Origin: Sthenelais limicola
Taxonomy: Eukaryota; Annelida; Polychaeta; Phyllodocida; Sigalionidae
NCBI GenBank assembly: GCA_942159475.1
Contig: OW804096.1
Coordinates: 101,654,194-101,718,193, forward strand
Direction of reading: 5' to 3'
DNA length: 64,000 bases
Shown: piece by piece, positions 12,074-23,100 of the stretch
Layout of the letters: every line of letters starts with the position of its first letter
Position numbering within the stretch: position 1 is the first letter of the stretch
The notes under the pieces: model-generated
The model's database searches: none
Seen by the model: the letters and a program-made list of their open reading frames with translations, nothing else
Told to the model about the DNA's origin: nothing
Translations under genes and position numbers: made by a program

Positions 12074-13232
12074 GGGGGCAAGAAAGGGTAACCAGACAGC
12101 GTTGAAAAATTACTGTAGCCGGCTAAAAATCCAAAATAGCCGCCTGACACAAAACTTAGTGACATCCCTGGAACATGGGCCTATTTTTTCAACAAAAATT
12201 CCACCAGGGGTCAATATGATATGTAAATACCGCCCAGAGGGTAATACGGTTTTCCAATGCTGTAGCCTATGGCTTACGATACCATCCCTCCCAGAGGTAT
12301 AATAATTTCCCAGAAGTTAACTGAAAAATGGGCTGAATATAAGACATAAGAATTCATATGGCCTTATTGCAATCATATGTAATGCGTGCATTGAAACCAT
12401 CCAATACAATCAAAATCAATACGATCGTATATTATGTCAATAATGCATATTTGTGTATCCATTCATATTGAAGTAACTGAATCACCAGTCACAGAATATT
12501 GTTAATGTTATTGTTAAGCTCGAACTCAAGAATTGAATAACTTTAAATTAAAAACTATTTAAAAGAAATTTAGCAATTGATAAAAGGGTAAAAGTGTAGG
12601 ACAACATACTTATCACTAAAGGGGCGGATCCTCACAGCCACTGTGACACTGCTCTCATCTTGTTCATCAGAAGTATCCATTTCACAACTATTAGATCTTC
12701 GGTGCTTTACACCTCCTCTTTGTGGAGTCTCGAAATCCACATGGCGATAACAGTCAGGTGTCATTCCCACAGAAGACACCCCAGACAAAAGCCGAGATCC
12801 GAGAGTTTTGGCAGGGGAATCATAAGTATGCGACCCCACTTTGGGTACCGATGTAGGCACTCCGTTTGTGATTATTTTTGGGGTATGATTGGCCTTTGGG
12901 TTTTCAATCACACTGATATCACTTTCACTAGTACTTGAACAAGTGCTTACAGACATTGAACTGGTATTTGTTGAAGAACTTATATCAGATGAAGTGTCCA
13001 TGTTAATGAGTCCCTTTGTTTCTGTACCTCCTATAGAAACATCAATGATTTCGGGGTTGAATTTGACAGATCTACTGGGCGTGTTATTCTCGTGGTTGTC
13101 TCGTACCTCCATTACTTTACGCAGATTTTTAGAGAATTTCTTGAGAAGCTCATCCTTAGGATCACTGCGTTTGGCAGAACCAGGTCGATTGAGACGGGGT
13201 TTAAACCCCGGAGTAGTGGAAACGGAAGACAT
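1796..13232 (-). CDS. KIF14: KIF14-type kinesin, 5' part (7 coding exons; continues beyond left edge)
   Basis: This is a microtubule plus-end motor of the kinesin-3/KIF14 group, which acts at the central spindle and midbody in cytokinesis. Minus-strand coding exons, in order: 13232-12610, 6400-6149, 5673-5586, 5406-5299, 5158-5075, 3505-3398, 1912-1796. All have GT/AG borders and compatible phases, giving 460 codons so far. Residues 1 to about 190 form a Ser/Thr-rich, basic N-terminal extension. The motor then starts with VAVRIRPFSDK. Visible motifs: P-loop GQTGSGKSY (third exon border just after), SFFEIYNEKIHDLL, switch I SSRSH, and switch II LVDLAGSER. The W-S-F-D and HYAS-like insert resembles KIF14 rather than KIF1. 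The ATG at 13232 lies in a CACCATG context, 21 bases inside an exon whose acceptor is at 13254-13255, so a noncoding 5' exon is expected upstream. The rest of the motor, and the FHA and coiled-coil regions expected for the family, are off the window. Confidence 0.93.
3650..4440. other. very AT-rich intronic stretch with many TTACGTAA-like words
   Basis: This lies in the KIF14 intron between the exons at 3505 and 5075. It is a run of T- and A-rich sequence in which 'ttacgtaa', 'cattacataac' and 'ttaatttaa' recur without a fixed period. No ORF or inverted termini were recognised. Confidence 0.4.
6758..7821. repeat. 57-bp direct repeat (6758-6814 and 7765-7821)
   Basis: Identical 57-bp segments beginning 'gtaggaaactaaatac' and ending 'aacaatggca', offset by 1007 bp, both in the large KIF14 intron 6401-12609. 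Perfect identity suggests a recent local duplication or a recent element end. No terminal inverted repeat was seen. Confidence 0.7.
7458..7500. repeat. perfect 17-bp inverted repeat (hairpin) in KIF14 intron
   Basis: The arm 'gtattatctacctatat' is followed after 9 bases by its exact reverse complement. It is probably a small palindromic element; no function is visible. Confidence 0.6.
9713..10012 (+). other. short ORF of unclear origin, possibly end of a retroelement integrase
   Basis: The frame is open for 99 codons and contains KWVPG followed after about 7 residues by GPHVLY. This arrangement recalls the GPY/F region that follows the integrase core of Ty3/gypsy elements. The residues around it do not fit well enough to assign the family. 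The 20-base word 'agaattcccgcatcgcaaac' occurs twice inside it (about 9762 and 9957), each encoding IPASQT. It lies in a KIF14 intron, immediately left of the 643-bp duplicated unit. No other retroelement domain is nearby. Confidence 0.25.
10009..10651. repeat. 643-bp direct repeat, copy 1
   Basis: Copy 1 of a unit repeated 877 bp further right with the offset constant from end to end, so there are no indels. Only a few substitutions are visible, for example 'tcacaatatcac' versus 'tcacaatttcac' and 'ttttccgcg' versus 'ttttacgcg'. It includes the left end of the CAGGGATGTCA element (10209). Part of it (about 10305-10440) is diverged kin of the inner fold-back element at 30.22-30.63 kb. Confidence 0.9.
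10886..11528. repeat. 643-bp direct repeat, copy 2
   Basis: Second copy of the unit at 10009, with over 99% visual identity. The 234-bp spacer between copies (10652-10885) includes a short GTGAGTGAGTGAG run. Both copies carry the 5'-GAACAT CAGGGATGTCATTAGG junction, so the element's left end is duplicated. Confidence 0.9.
12041..12079. repeat. (GT)n followed by poly-G run
   Basis: A simple repeat with about eight GT units, then a run of more than 20 G, inside the CAGGGATGTCA element. Such G runs are often sequencing or assembly weak points. Confidence 0.9.
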
Positions 13233-13253
13233 GGTGATATTTATCCCCTGGGT

Positions 13254-14176
13254 CTGAAAAATAGAAAATAGATCAGTCACTGAGTTAGACAACAGATTTG
13301 AAGAATCTTCACAGCAATTGTAATTAATGATTCAAATTATGAGATATTAGAACCATGGCAATATATATGCGGGATAAACAGCGTCCAATACATTATACTT
13401 AATACGAGGTACGGTACGAGACAACTTCTATAAAGGCCGGCATTAGTAATAGTGTAGGGCTTGTTGGTTGTGTATTACTACTGCTGCTATTGCTGAGTAT
13501 TGGGCACCTCGTCTCACTCAAACCGTTGGCGTTGCGTCAGGAGGCATAGTCATAGAGCTAATAATTATTAATGGTCAGAAACCCCGATCTAAATGCAATT
13601 CAAAGTTTCTTCTTGCAAAATATAACTTGTAAAACACAAACCTCCTTCTCAGCGTCCTAATGATGCTATATATCAGAGAAAGATGCCATGTAAAGAGGTC
13701 TTCTTGAAGGTATCCAGCGGAAACCGTGGCGAATGGCACTCTTGTTTACGTCCGTCCCACTGCGGAATTTCGAACGCCACGGCTTGCTGTTGAGTGCTTG
13801 GCGCCAAATTTGTAATAGTGTAGACCGGTATTGATTTTATATTCCTTCTGATAACAACTCCAATATTATGATACTTCCTGACATGCAGTTGCTTTATCTC
13901 AATTGAAAAGCGATTGGGACTCGGCCAGTCGTAAGTATGTAAAGAATTCAAAACGGTTGTACCGCAACATCAACCAGTTGATTCAATTTTGGGGAATCCC
14001 GGGGTAGGGTATCCCCGGGCCTCGTTTTGATAGTCGTTCACGTGATTTAATATGGCCGTGTAAACACCTGACCTCAACTCAAGGGGCGTACTGCATTGCC
14101 ATTCCATGGTGTTCATTCCAAGCTCGATTGATGCAAGCAGTTCTGTCTATGATTGTTGAAATCTAGGAACTTGAAA
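13254..14176. promoter_or_regulatory. candidate bidirectional promoter between KIF14 and the CUB gene
   Basis: The KIF14 start (13232, minus) and the proposed start of the CUB gene (14177, plus) are head to head with 944 bases between them. The interval must contain at least the 5' UTR of KIF14, because a splice acceptor precedes its first coding exon. I see no certain TATA box or initiator. The GC content around 13.73-13.80 and 13.99-14.05 kb is higher than in the flanks. This is inference from gene arrangement only. Confidence 0.35.
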
Positions 14177-17100
14177 ATGTTTCGGACGTGGGGATTAGTT
14201 CTGGGTAAGTGATGCTTCTGTCCATGCATGCAATCACTACCAACTTCCGAACCCTCCGGCAGGTCTTACTTTACTCTTTAGCCTGTGGAACTGGCCTCTG
14301 TGGAGTCGACCCAGGACGATGCTCTGTCTACGGCAGACTACACACATCTTACCTTACTCATATTATGACTTATAGGACTGGAGTTATCAATGATCTGCAA
14401 CTGTTATATGTTTATACTAGAATTTGAAGTCGAATCGGCCGAGGAAAACGGGTAGGGCCTACCGGTGAGCGATAATAAAGGAAACCACTGCAATTAGAAA
14501 GGATTTCGACCAGCAGAAAAAAGCCCACAACCAACGGGACACAATCCTCCAAAATTTTGGTCAGATAGTAGAAATAGTAGAAAATCTTTAGTTTTTGACC
14601 GATGTTCGTCATTATAGTCAGGAAATTATATGAGAAAAAAGGCTAATCTGGGAACAAATTCCTTACCAAACAATTTTTTCACCAATGTGTCAGTAAAGGT
14701 GTCTACTAACATATATCAAAACATTTAAACCCAACTCCTGTAGGAAAATCCGTGAGAGCTGAAAACCAAAATGGCCGGCACTAAAACTTTGAACCTCCAT
14801 AACTTGGGGTAGAATAAACATGTAATCAAGTGTGAATACTCTTTTTCCATGTTTTAAGGCATGGGGAATGCATTGGAATATGATAGAAGTTGATACAGAC
14901 AATATTCAGCAAGTTAATCTACTGATACTGAGAAAAAATCCCTGAAAAAATCCTCTTAATCATCAGGGAATATTTCACAAATCTGGGAACAAATTCCTTA
15001 CCAAAAGGTTTTCCACCCAAGTGTTTGCAAAGTTGTCTACTAACATATATCAAAACATATACGTTTAACTCCTGTAAGAAAACATGTGACAGCTGCTGAA
15101 AGTCTTGAGTACCTTGGCATGTTTCTGTGAAAATTGAAATGGTTGAATTATGCCATTTGTAGCTTGTAGGGGGTCAATCTAAGGTTTGTTCATTATTCTG
15201 AATAGAGGCCCATATGGAGTAAAAGGACATTTGCCCCTATTGTTTTAATTCCATAATTCACTGTTAGTGCTGCCACCTAGAGGATCCTTTTGACTACATT
15301 CTTGCAGACAACCTATACATGTAAGTAGACCAAAGTTTTTTATATTTCATGTCAATTATTTAGAAAGAACTGATCAATTTATGTCAATCCAGGTTATGAA
15401 TTAATGCATCTGAAGTTTATTTCACATCAAACTGTGTGATTTGGGAGTTTGTATGGGGGCATAATAGGTGAGGCTTTATTTGGTGCAATCAACTGTTGGT
15501 GTAATCAAATACTTATTTCATTGTCTTCTCTCTTCAGGTTAGGGGGATTTCACCTACTAAAGTCCTACTTTGGGTCCATGGGTAACATCATGGAGGATTC
15601 TGGACTCCTAGAGCTGATCCATGGCGCTGATCTATACAGGGAGTACAACAGCTGACCACATCCTGAATTGAGGGTATTTTGACAAGGCAATTTGGGCTCA
15701 CCTCCTCATAGATGCAGCCATCTTCCAGTACACAATGAAACAGGCCTTTACTGAAGATGAAGTTGGTGAAATGAGGATCTGCATGGTAAAGGTAGCTGAT
15801 GAGAAGATGGGAGCCAGACACACAGAGCCAATAGTTGCACTGTTTGAGAAACTTTCAAAAGACTAGCTGAACGAGGAAGAATGCCTTCACTCTGGGTGCA
15901 GTACCACTACATGGTTGATGTCATCAAGATTTTCATCGAAACTGAACAGCTTGCAGACCACAATGGGCACCTATCCTGCATTGTTAATAGGATGCTGGAT
16001 ACCTTCTCTGCTGCAGGGCATCATCAATATGCCAAGGGTGCGCGGCTGTATTGTCAACTAATAAAGCAACTTGAAACTTCGCCTGGCTACAAGGAGACCT
16101 TAGAAACATTCAACACTTTTAATGGAAACCATGTTGTCCATTACTCTTGCCATGATTGGTCTGGCAACTAGTGTGACACATGTATTGAGCAGAAACTCAT
16201 GAAGGCAGCAAAGTCAGAAGGTGGGTTGAGTAGGGGAAGGATGAGAAATAGTGACTGGCCACAAGGGCTGGGTGCAAACCCTCAACCACTTTTCTCATGT
16301 TAACCAGCTCATGGAGGAAGGTGTTAAAAAACCTGGCCCCCTCCACAAAGACCTCGCCAAAACAAGGATGATGCGAGATGCTGAAGCAATTGGACTTGTC
16401 GTCAAATGGTTGGAGGAGAACAATCCCTTTGACCCTGATCGCAGATAAAGCTGGATGGTCAGCCAGTGACATCAACCATGGAGGTGAGGTTTAAGGTACA
16501 GACCCTGTCATCACTCAGAAAAATACTGAAGGTCAATGAGACAAAGGTTTGCCTAAACTCTCTAAAGTTCTTCAACAGACTGATGATCTTTGCTCAACGA
16601 GATATGACAGTTAAGACAAGCTTACATTGTGAGCTGACCCTTTCCGTTTGTCCTTGTTCAGCAACAAAGATCACAAAATGAACAAGGCAAATAAAGCAGG
16701 CTTTTCCAAGACTAGCCTGAAGCAGTTATCCAAACCATTTAACCTTACTGATCAACCATGCTACAGTCTCGTGGTTGATGGTGGATGGCTTCTCCACATG
16801 GTGAAGCGGCAACAAGGTCAGACTTGGTAAGAGATTGCAAACAGTTATCTGAACTATGCTCAGTGCTTCAGTAGTCATTCCCAGAAGATTACTGTAGTGT
16901 TTGATGGTTATAGGAGCTCGCCAAAAGACCATGAACACTTCTGGCGTACCAAGAACTCCTGCTGTGATCTTCAGGTTCAACCCCATATGATCCATGACAC
17001 TGGCATAGCAATTTTCCAGCACATTTACCATTCACCAGGTACTACTTTGGGTACAATTTGATACAACATATTCTCGCGGAAGGCGGCAGCTGGCATGATC

Positions 17101-20100
17101 AAACCAGAGACTCTACCGCCAACAGCAGGTGCAGCTGCGCAACATTCTCTACATGCCTATCTCCAAATTAGGGACTGGATGCTGCTACAAAGCATGTCTT
17201 TGGACCCAAGTGGCTATGGATGGACCATAGGGGTTCATGGGTATGAGCCAGTTCCTAGTCTAGAACCCATGGCTCCTGAAGAGCTACTCCAGTTCACGAT
17301 CTGTAATTGCAATGCAGCAATCCCATGCAGCAATTGTATACATGATGAGGTAGAGTCTGAAGAAGACTGAGGCATTTGACTTTGCTGTAGCAGTATTGTT
17401 ATGCTACTGCTGTTTATTATTTCTGTTTTCTTCTTATTTCTAGGTCAACATTTTTAATGTTATCTCTTATTTTTGTTGTAACTGAAATAAGGTGATAATG
17501 ATTCTTTTCAATTCAGAGTCAATGAGTAGTATTGGTGCCAAACAAATGCTTGCAATTCAGAGTCAGAGCATAAAAAATTAATTTGACTTTCACCCTTCAT
17601 GAAGACAATATCAAACATTTTCAATTATTTCTGGATTGCGTTCCAGGTACCCCAATTCTGCAGCAGTCACAAGTTTTCTTACAAAAGCTGAATAAATGTT
17701 TTGAAATATGTTAATAAACACCTTTGCGAACACATTAGTGGATAGATCTTTTGGTAAGGAATTTGTCCCAGATTTTTGTAATATTTCCTGACTATTGGGA
17801 GGATTTTTTAGGGTTTTTCGTTCATTTTTTCCCAGTATCAGTAGATTAACTTGCTAAATATTGTCTGTATCAACTTCTTTCATATTCAAATGGATTCCCC
17901 ATGCCTTAAAACATGCAAAAAGAGTATTCACACTTGATTACATGTTTATTCTACCCCAAGTTATGGACTTTCAAAGTTTTAGTGGCAGCCATTTTGGTTT
18001 TCAGCTGTCACAGGTTCTCCTACGGGAGTTGAGTTTAAATGTTTTGATATATGTTAGTAGACACCTTTACCAACACATTGGTGAAAAAATTGTTTGGTAA
18101 GGAATTTGTTCCCAGATTTTTTTAATATTCCCTGACTATTACTATGACGGCATTTCCAACAGATTTAATTACAATTTCAACAAGTCGTTTTAAAGTTTTG
18201 AGTTTTTGATACCAATATCAGGATTATTTCAATACGATATCATAATCAAGTAGGCTACTTAGTTAAGAGCAGAAAAAACTATCTTTCTCCGGTTCAAATA
18301 CATGCAGTACAAGCCAGTACAAGTGGAGATATCAAGTACCAACTACACAAAATTCATCATTTTTACTTGCATTTTTTCCCCATGCGACACCTTACCACAT
18401 ATACCACAGGAAGGCTGCATTTCTCAAGAATCACGTACCCGGTACCCAAATCCCAATAATTAGGACGGATAGGAAATAGGCCTATATAGATTATTTTTGA
18501 GAAGAAAAAGTCTTTCCTTGTTTCAAAGTAATTTAACCGTAACTTGATTTGTAAGTATAGTAGGGAGATAAGTCGAATACCAAAATCATGCTTGCAACGT
18601 AATTATGGAAGAGTGCAATGTGTATGAATGATAGTTTGTATTAATCATATACCAATAATTAATTCGTGCACAAAGCCCCCTTGCACCACAGGAGGTCCCC
18701 CTCATCTTTGGGCCGGGAATCAGCAGGATGCAAGCACATTTACTAGAACTTTCTCTGTCTCCTATTACTCTAAGCTTTGAGCTATCTCTAACTATAAAGC
18801 GAAGGACATTATGACAATTTAATTCTTAAGTTAAAAGTCTATTAAAAGGTCTTAGCTAGGCCTAGGGATGTTGAACGTATTTTCCAAGCTGTTCCAAACT
18901 CGTGAACTTAGACAGAGTGTCCCCATCCCCGAATTCTCTCGAGCGGGAGGACGATCGGAATATATAAACTGGGTATGATATTGTCCTGCGCTAGTATGAG
19001 TATTATTCAACTTATAATATATCTATCTATTCTTCCTGTCCCAATACAAACTTTATTTGCTATTTGGTCGAGGGGTCTATCCCCTATATATTACCTCACT
19101 GGAGGCAAAAGTAAAACATCTCTTGATAGGCAACCGGTATATATTTCTTGTCTACATACACATTTTATATTTTTACCTGATGACATGTGAATATGTGTGG
19201 CAACTAAATGCATTTATAAGAGTGTGATCTTGAAACACATAATTCAGTTGCCCCAACCTGCCAAAAATAGAGTACAAATTCCCCCACTACAGGTGTCAAA
19301 TTTTGTCCACTTATCAGGTAATATGTTTAGAGTTGTTATGCCAAATACCAGTTTAATTTATCCGTCAAATCTCAGAATAGAGAAACTTTTGTCAAAGTAT
19401 ACCCACAACGTGCATATTGGGGCGAGTAGTGGGACGGGCTGATGTAGAATTTTGCTGGGCGAGGGCGGGGGCAGGAGGGCACGGGACACGGGGGGGGGGG
19501 GGGGGGGGAGGGGGGGGGAGAGGTGACTGGAGTGTGTACCCACCATCGTCAGAAAATGGAACTTGCATCATCGTCAGAAAATAGAAAATTGCTTCGCAAA
19601 TAGCCCAAAATGGGATTCAGATTATTCTTCAACATAACCAAACTGATTTTTCTGAATCAATGCGATGCCAAGAATGTATTTTTGTGTTGGCCAATTTCAC
19701 AGAATTTACAATAGAATGACCCAATTTTCATGGCACGTGGACTGCTTCTGTAGTACGCAAAAGACGCGTAGGTAAAATCACATTCCTTTACAACCAAACC
19801 GACAGTGACGACATATAATACACCCTAGCTCACATGATCACTATTGCATGGGGTTTCTTGCATGGTACATGCTGCATGGTTATGACTGTTTCCTGCACAT
19901 AAATGTTACGGGGTAGTTAGTGCTGTATAACCGCCTTGGTGTTAGACACCTTATAGAGTCATAGTCAAAACTCACTATTATATCCAGGAAAAATCAATTA
20001 TGGATTTCCATGCCAATAATTTTCAGTAAAAATATCTTAGTGTCAGCGAAACAGAATTAAACCATCCATAGATTGAATAGAATGTTACTAACATTACTTT

Positions 20101-23100
20101 CTATCCGTTCTCTGAAAAATATGAGAGTATATTTATACAAAACGTGGGCAGTTATATATAGGCATGTAAAATGGAGATTATGTGGCGCTACTCTCCATTT
20201 GATTGTTCCCATTATTAATGTATCATCTATGGACCGTATGGTGAATAAAATATCGGTACCAGAAATTATCTCAGCATCCCGATGGTTAGTGTGTTATTAT
20301 CAGAAAAGAATCCAATGGTGTACAGTACCGTTATACTAAGTGACCTTGTATTGTTAATGATTGTATGATAAATATCCAGCTCATAATATCTTACAGATCC
20401 AAACAAAATCTTACCGAACATATATCTATTCTTGAAAAAAAAATACTTTGTATTCTACCACGAAATATTAGTGTGTTTTTTCATCGACTTATCATACATG
20501 AACTGTTGTAATTATAATAATAATTGGCGCAATAAATGTTTGGAGTTGCGGATTTGTTTAATATCGCTAAGTCCTATTGACCTCATTGTGGTCACGCAAC
20601 CATATTTGTATGTGAAGTTATAGGAAACGAAACCAAATTTGATATCCAGTAGATCATGTGAGCCCAACTCTGGATTCATTACATTACATCTTTATCAATC
20701 CATTCCGTTCCCAAGTTTATTAACATCACCTGCACATATTTTTAGACACCTTTTTTCCCTCAACATTAATGGTACTCATCACATATCTTAATACAATGTG
20801 ACTATTACTATAGTTAATACTACACTGCATTTATGATCACACATAGACTAGTTTCGTCAAGTATATACATGATATTGTCGTGTATGTACATGTATACGTA
20901 TTCTTACCAAACAGCCATATGCCGATAAGTCCCTTTATCAAATGTTGTATTTGTACATGCTAATAATGTTTATAGTTCCTGTGTGAAAAAGGTAAATTGA
21001 TACATGATGAATCATCGATGATTTATTCATTTTTTCTTGCTTTTCTAGCTCTATTGGTGATTTTCCGGTCTTCACTTGGAGGTAGGTACAAAAGTGTATG
21101 ATGGCATGTTTAAATGTTCCAAAAACGTATTATAATTATTAAGACATGACGATAAACGCATGTCTTTCCCTTATCAATACTGGATCGGATGTTTCCCATC
21201 CACAAGCTAGTATATTTTATCTTGTGTTTATAATCCGAGTTTGTCTAATTTGGAGTCATTGAGTTGCATGCACATTGATTGCAACCTACAGCCCTAATGC
21301 CGAATATTAATAAAGATATTATACACTTCGTACGTATCAGAAAAGGTAGGCCAAATCATAAATAATTTGCCATAATAACCATAATAGGAAGGGGTTTTGA
21401 GAGGAAGGGGAGAGGGGGAGACAGTGAGGAAGGCGAGAGGCCGGTGGGCGGGGGGGGGGGGGGCAGGCGACAGAAAGGAGGAAGGGGAGATGGAAAGGAA
21501 GGGGAAGGCGAGAGGAAGCCAAAGGGGTGCATGGGGGAGGTATCGAAAGAAGGTGGTGATAGGGAGGGGCAAAAGGAGGGACAAGGGATGATAGGACACA
21601 GATAAAGTGAGGCACAGAGGGCCTGTGTGAAAGAGGGGGTAAGGGAGAGAGAGAATGGGGTTGGATGTGGATGGATGATGGGGAGAAGGAGGGGGGTGGG
21701 AGAGGGGGAACACATAAATACAGGCACCGGCGGCCTGTGAGGGAGCGGAGGAAAGACTTCTGAATGGTAAGCTCATACTTATGACAAGTTATAGGGTTCA
21801 TAGGTTGTTGCGAGTGAGCTATTTTGGTCGATTAATGATAAGAATTTTATTGATTTTTGAAATAAACTGGTTCCAATGCTTTCAACCATTGTAACATTAA
21901 CCACTTTATTAACAACCTTATGGCAAATATATATAATATTAGCAAATTGTTATCAATCATTCACATCAACTTTCCAGAGATCATCGGAGATCCAAGCCAA
22001 TGTAAAAATTCAACAGACAGCAAAAAATGTTTTGTCAGCGAAGAGCCTTCTGCTGATGAGAATATGACATGGACCTTTAACACAAATAGCACTCGTAAAT
22101 ATTTCGCGATCGAAATATTTAATCTGCATGTCAATGACACTCTATGGGTTTATAGTGGAGGCAGCACAAACGCATCATCTCTGACTGGGAATTTTAGTGG
22201 GAAATCAGGTTTGTATCTATCTTTCCTCTTTCACTGTGACATCACCGATGCCCGTAACGCGCATTTTAATTAGGAAGCTTCCAAGATTCGTAAAAGTTTT
22301 AGCACATTTTCCATTCATATGGGTTGGTGAACCATGTTTGTGGAGGCTAAGAGCACCGACGTCAACAGTCTATTGTTAATAGGACGAATAATTATAAAAC
22401 TATTCTTGGTATACCATCGATATAGGAATTATTGCATATTAATGAATACTGGATGAGAGAGACAAAGGTCCTGTCTGTATAATTTAGTGTCCCTTACTGT
22501 GGTACATGTATATACAGTGTACATGACAAGCAAGATAAAAATAGATTATGTTAATGAAGGTCTCCATGCTTAGACATGTATGTTAGTACATGGTAGGTTG
22601 CATCACAAGAAAAAATGTTACCTTTAATACATTGCATGAATAAATTATACACATGTTAAATAAATCATAATTGATAATCATTGCATCATGTTACGTCATA
22701 TTACATAATTAATGTATGCCTCGACTTGACAATACATGTCAGAACTGTATAAATACCTGAACCAAGATTATTTGTACGGGGCCAACGATCTTTCCACCTG
22801 TGGAGCTACCATGCTGAACCTGCCTGAACCAAGATGTAAACAATGGCCCCACTTAATTACATTCGCCATATGTGATGGTAAAGCAAGTTACAGGCATAGG
22901 TGTCGGCACAGTGTTTATCAGGTATACTAAAGACAGTTCCGAATGTCTGCGCTTTGAATAATTGATGTATGACACTCAAAATTATATTCTCTTGATTTTC
23001 GTTTATAGATCCTTTCCTCGTCGTTACCTTCACTCCAGTCACCACCATTGTGCTAAAAACTAGCGCTGATGAGTATAAAAGGTCAATTCGCATCGACTAC

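Larger units (their letters stand above)
10209..12170. mobile_element. TIR element (CAGGGATGTCA..TGACATCCCTG) with internally duplicated left end
   Basis: The left end CAGGGATGTCATTAGGCGCC (10209, again at 11086) is matched by an inverted right end finishing TGACATCCCTG at 12170. The 6 bases outside each end are the same: GAACAT at 10203-10208 (and 11080-11085) and GAACAT at 12171-12176, a likely target-site duplication. CAGGG termini recall hAT elements, but those make 8-bp duplications, so the superfamily is open. No transposase ORF is seen; the interior is AT-rich noncoding. The true unit could be 11086-12170 (1.09 kb), with the part to the left added by the tandem duplication. Confidence 0.6.

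Noticed and set aside
12660..13257. Plus-strand ORFs of 92 and 122 codons
   Set aside because: Antisense shadows of the first KIF14 coding exon.
21294..21801. Overlapping Pro/Ser/Leu-rich ORFs of 120-160 codons on the minus strand
   Set aside because: All frames are open because the plus strand is a purine-only tract; composition artefact.
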